DNA from: Adiantum capillus-veneris
Lineage: Eukaryota > Streptophyta > Polypodiopsida > Polypodiales > Pteridaceae
Assembly: GCA_014529385.2 (NCBI GenBank)
Contig: CM043970.1
Coordinates: 65,490,496 to 65,554,495, forward strand
Length of the DNA: 64,000 nucleotides
Reading direction: 5' to 3'
Shown here one piece after another: positions 59,913 through 64,000 of the stretch. Numbering within the stretch: the first letter of the stretch is position 1; each line of letters opens with the position of its first letter. A model generated the notes under the pieces. The model was not told where the DNA came from. It saw only the letters and a program-made list of their open reading frames with translations, and searched no databases. The position numbers and the translations under genes were made by a program.

Positions 59913-60938
59913 ATGCAAGCTACAGAGAAGGCCAAGAAGAAGCTCTTGCAAAAGGAGAAGCTGCAAGAGCTTCCACCATACCAATTGGACCCGAGTTCAG
60001 TAAAAAATGCCAAAGCGACCCACCTGTCGAAAGAACAGCTTGAAGAGCATACCACAACAGTGTTCACAGGGAGATTCAAGAGCAAAGAAGGACATCAAGT
60101 AGAGCTGTAACTTCTACCAAAAGAAGTTTATGATGTCGTTGCAAAGCCCGAGATAAAAGAAGCCAACAGAAGGCTTGGGCTCAGAGAGTTTTATGAACAA
60201 GAGCCATGTGGAGTGGATTTCCAAAAATCTTATGAGCTCTTGTCCACGATCAAAGAAGATGGAGCTGCCCAAATCTCTGACCAGCAAGGGAACAAAGTTG
60301 AAGTGGCGATTACAAAAGAGATAGTGGCAGAAGCTCTCAAACTGCCAACAGAAGGAATGACAATGAGGACAAGAGATAGAAAGACGGCTGGAACCTTCAC
60401 CAAGGAAACCGTTGCTGCGACATTTTTCAATCTCATCCAAAAACAGGTGGAAGAACCTGCAAGATTGTACTACCGACACTTTCACTTCCTTGCTAAGAGA
60501 TCACCAAGGTATACAACACCCAATCATGCGGTGGCCACCACATTTACACAAGTTCTCAATTCAACAACCAGGCAACCAATTGACCACGTGCAATATGTGT
60601 TGTCCACATTGAAGGGGACAAAGAAAGAGGGAAAAATATCATATCTGGGAGCACCAGAGGTTCTCATAAGAATTGTCTACCATGCTATCAGCATGGCAGA
60701 CAACTTGCCACCTGTTCCAAATCAGAACACTTGGATCGTGTCAGCACAACCTTTGCCTCCAGCCACAAGATCTACCAAGAGAACATATAAGTCTGATGAA
60801 GAATCTGCTGAGAGCTCACCAAAACGGCATAGTAGTGAAAGCTTCGATAATGAGGAAAGAAGAGCACAAATCGAGGAAATGAAAAGAAAATATGTGGCAG
60901 GACATCAGGAGGAGCCGCAACAGTACCCATCGAATTGA
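59913..60938 (+). pseudogene. Extra ORF near the 3' end of gypsy 3, unknown function
   Basis: The frame opens at MQATEKAKKKLLQKEKLQ and, apart from one TAA at 60108, is open for about 340 codons. A globular-looking region shows REFYEQEPCGVDFQKSYELL, ITKEIVAEALKLPTEG and ARLYYRHFHFLAKRS. It ends in a charged tail (KRTYKSDEESAESSPKRH). The segment EIVAEALKLPTEG resembles a domain found in additional ORFs of plant Tat/Athila-type elements (annotated as putative plant transposon protein); I recall this without being able to check it. No catalytic motif is visible. Confidence 0.5.
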
Positions 60939-61650
60939 AAGGACCAAGAACAAAGCACCATGCCAAGAAACAGGCCGAAGACCCCACAGAGTTATTGGAA
61001 AAATGTATCAAGAGGCAGAAGCTTTGAAGCTGAAAGAAGCCCAAGAAGCAGAACAAAAAGCTAAAGAGGCGACGTAGTAGCAAACACAAGCAGAGGAAGC
61101 AACTGCACAAGGAGAAGCATAGCATGAACAAGGTGACATGTCTCCCCGACCTTCTTCACCTGCTTCAGAACAACATGATCACCCCATGCCAAGCACACCA
61201 CCATCACTGGCAGATAAAGCCACAGAAACTAAGCCCACAAAAGAGACAGAGCCTGAACAAAAAGAAGCAGGAAAATCTATGCAACCTGCAACTATTACAC
61301 AAGAGCAAGAACCAGAGTCGAAAAGGGCAGCAAGTCCTACACCAGAGAACAACACAAAGTTTGAACAAACAAGAGAACATGGAACAGAAGAAACCCCTTC
61401 TACCACTACACAGCAAGAAAAGGCTGAGGCATCCAGGAAGCCTCAGGATAACAAAGCAGAAGAAGACCATCCACAGCCTCAAGGGCAAGAACAACCAGTC
61501 GCCACGACACAGTCGAGAGAGACACAAGAGACTATTGAGACATCTAGGCACCCCGCAAGAAATGAAGATTGGCAATCAAACAATGAGGTAATCCTGCAAG
61601 TCGATGAATATGCAAGTGTTGGATGGGAGCGACTCACACACCCATGAAGT
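60939..61650 (+). pseudogene. Glu/Gln/Pro-rich continuation of the extra ORF
   Basis: A Lys/Glu-rich frame (EAEALKLKEAQEAEQKAKEA) ends at 61077, and a second open frame from 61138 to 61647 is rich in Pro, Thr, Glu and Gln. Both look like a disordered tail of the preceding protein after frameshifts. No domain is recognised. Confidence 0.45.
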
Positions 61651-61977
61651 GCATGCAAACACTACCTAGATCAACATAATGTCAATCGAGGACACAGATG
61701 ACACGATAGGCACACGAAGGAAATCTCTTTAGCTTGTCAGGCTGAGACCATCCTACACATACAACACTCTGGAAGGCCAACTAAACCACAAACAAGAACC
61801 TCACTGCTCTCAACTACACCACCTAGTAACATACACACATACGGAAGGTAACTCACCTAATCATGCCAGATTCGTACGAAACTTAAGGAACACCAACCCC
61901 TCACTAGGATACACCTGTCCCTAAGCTTCTACACTCAAAACCCTCACTCTAAACCCATCTGCGGAAAACCTGTAGGA
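61651..61977. other. No gene recognised
   Basis: Non-coding sequence between the extra ORF and the - strand LTR. Confidence 0.4.
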
Positions 61978-62575
61978 TGACAGAGCAGAATTTTGAAAGT
62001 GCCCGAAACTGAAATTTATGAGTACCTATGCGTAGCTTATGTCGCCACGATTCTATAGACTACTAGCATTCAAAAAACAGACATCGTTTGATACACTTAC
62101 GGCCACAAATAGCTCGTAGATGCGTCGGCGTGTGCGCTTCGTCTCGCGTGGAATGCTTGGCGTTGTCACGTAGCGCTCCTCGAGCCTACAACAATGGTGC
62201 AGTCGGATCTCCAATGTGTTGAGCGAGCCGGGCGTAGTGAGAGGATGAAGCTCACGCTCACTCTCTTTCTTTCTCACACACAGTAGACGGCAGCGCTAAG
62301 TTTTGATTATGAAAAAAGTCTTCCTTTACAAAATGACCTAGGTACCTTATATACTAAGGCTACCTTAGGTTTAACCAAAAATGGGGTTGAAAGGGTCAAA
62401 TGGCTTTGTATTTACAATCTGGAAGTGCCATTGCACCCCGGCTTCTGAAACTAGAATAACTACTCATTACAAATGACGTTTATAGCCATAATCCGCAGCA
62501 TTTCATAACTCGCAAAAGATAAGACTTTGGTACGAAACTTGAGTTATGTTGTGTTGTTGACCCAGCGGTCAACAT
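61978..62575 (-). repeat. LTR of a - strand retrotransposon (3' LTR)
   Basis: On the - strand it begins TGTTGACC, contains the inverted repeat GTTGACC...GGTCAAC at its start, a TATATAAGG box (+ strand 62345-62353), and ends TCTGTCA at 61978. A polypurine tract adjoins it. The other LTR is outside the window, so the inner end is a best guess. Confidence 0.55.
62345..62353 (-). promoter_or_regulatory. TATA box in the - strand LTR
   Basis: TATATAAGG on the - strand, about 230 bases into the LTR. Confidence 0.5.
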
Positions 62576-62590
62576 TCCCCCCTTCCGCGT
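62576..62590 (-). promoter_or_regulatory. Polypurine tract of the - strand element
   Basis: CGCGGAAGGGGGGAA on the - strand ends exactly at the LTR start, and GTCGGGGACGACATGAA lies just upstream. Confidence 0.65.
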
Positions 62591-62742
62591 TCATGTCGTC
62601 CCCGACATGACCTGATTGTCGATGGCGATGTGGTCTTTGCTGTTGTTTTGTTGTTGTAAAGAAAGTATAGACTATAGCCTTTGCAGTAACTTGTCTTGTT
62701 CGTCCAATTGGATGTACATAGTCTTCACAGGATTCAGGAAAA

Positions 62743-64000
<1,258 letters not shown>

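Larger units (their letters stand above)
36766..61977 (+). mobile_element. Gypsy 3: Ty3/gypsy element with extra ORFs and flanking tandem repeats, 3' end not found
   Basis: A 5' LTR and primer binding site are followed by a long repeat-bearing leader, gag, protease, RT, RNase H, integrase, a second retropepsin-like domain, a non-coding stretch with the same repeats as the leader, and a further ORF. Gypsy 4 interrupts it at 42940-51847. Its 3' LTR is not seen; a - strand LTR begins at 61978, so the end may lie beyond the window. The TGGCGCC-type primer site and LRSGR in gag suggest the Tat/Athila group. The assignment of the 58-62 kb part to this element is inference from the shared repeats. 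Confidence 0.65.

Noticed and set aside
61179-61575. - strand frames rich in Cys, Leu and Phe
   Set aside because: They are shadows of the Gln/Glu/Pro-rich + strand tail.

Overview
The window looks like repeat-dense nuclear DNA of a land plant. Every coding stretch I recognise belongs to Ty1/copia or Ty3/gypsy retrotransposons, to one large DNA transposon, or to remnants of these. Introns, long (GA)n/(CT)n microsatellites, tRNA-type primer binding sites and a Ty3/gypsy element with a second, archaeal-type RNase H support a plant with a large genome (fern, lycophyte or similar); the species cannot be read from the sequence. I see no convincing single-copy host gene, no rRNA or tRNA gene and no CRISPR.

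Region 1 (1-22,149) is an old copia copy (copia A, + strand) interrupted in the middle of its integrase by a large DNA transposon at 2805-19087 (element T). T has 12-bp terminal inverted repeats (GGGTGAAAGCAT) and a 4-bp target-site duplication (ACAA). With T and one ACAA removed, the copia integrase frame reads straight through the junction. T carries two convergent intron-containing genes. The + strand gene is a decayed DDE-type transposase-like gene (3137-7055). The - strand gene (18307 down to about 8110) encodes a coiled-coil segment, a RING-like zinc finger, basic and acidic repeat segments, and a C-terminal FCP1/NIF-like HAD phosphatase domain. An introns' worth of palindromic repeats (core TGTGCTATATAGCACA) sits inside both genes. 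A second copia (copia C, 8443-12928, - strand, TSD CATGC) later landed inside the phosphatase domain. A third, 1.2-kb insertion (20384-21584) sits in the reverse transcriptase of copia A.

Region 2 (22,150-36,765) is copia B, a + strand relative of copia C with the same LTR. It is split at its protease by an 11.1-kb gypsy element (23452-34591) with 2.6-kb LTRs, two RNase H domains and a mutated reverse transcriptase active site.

Region 3 (36,766-61,977) is another gypsy element (gypsy 3, + strand). It has a 916-bp 5' LTR, about 280-bp tandem repeats with a palindromic core on both sides of its coding region, gag, protease, RT, RNase H and integrase. It also has a second retropepsin-like domain after the integrase and a further ORF near its 3' end. 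A young chromodomain gypsy element (gypsy 4, 42940-51847, - strand, TSD ATATT, almost identical LTRs, polyprotein open except for one TGA) is inserted between the gag and protease of gypsy 3.

Region 4 (61,978-64,000) starts with a - strand LTR (TATA box and polypurine tract visible) followed by internal sequence I cannot classify. The nesting gives an order of events: copia A, then T, then copia C; copia B, then gypsy 2; gypsy 3, then gypsy 4 as one of the youngest insertions. The most interesting object is element T and its phosphatase/RING-like cargo gene.
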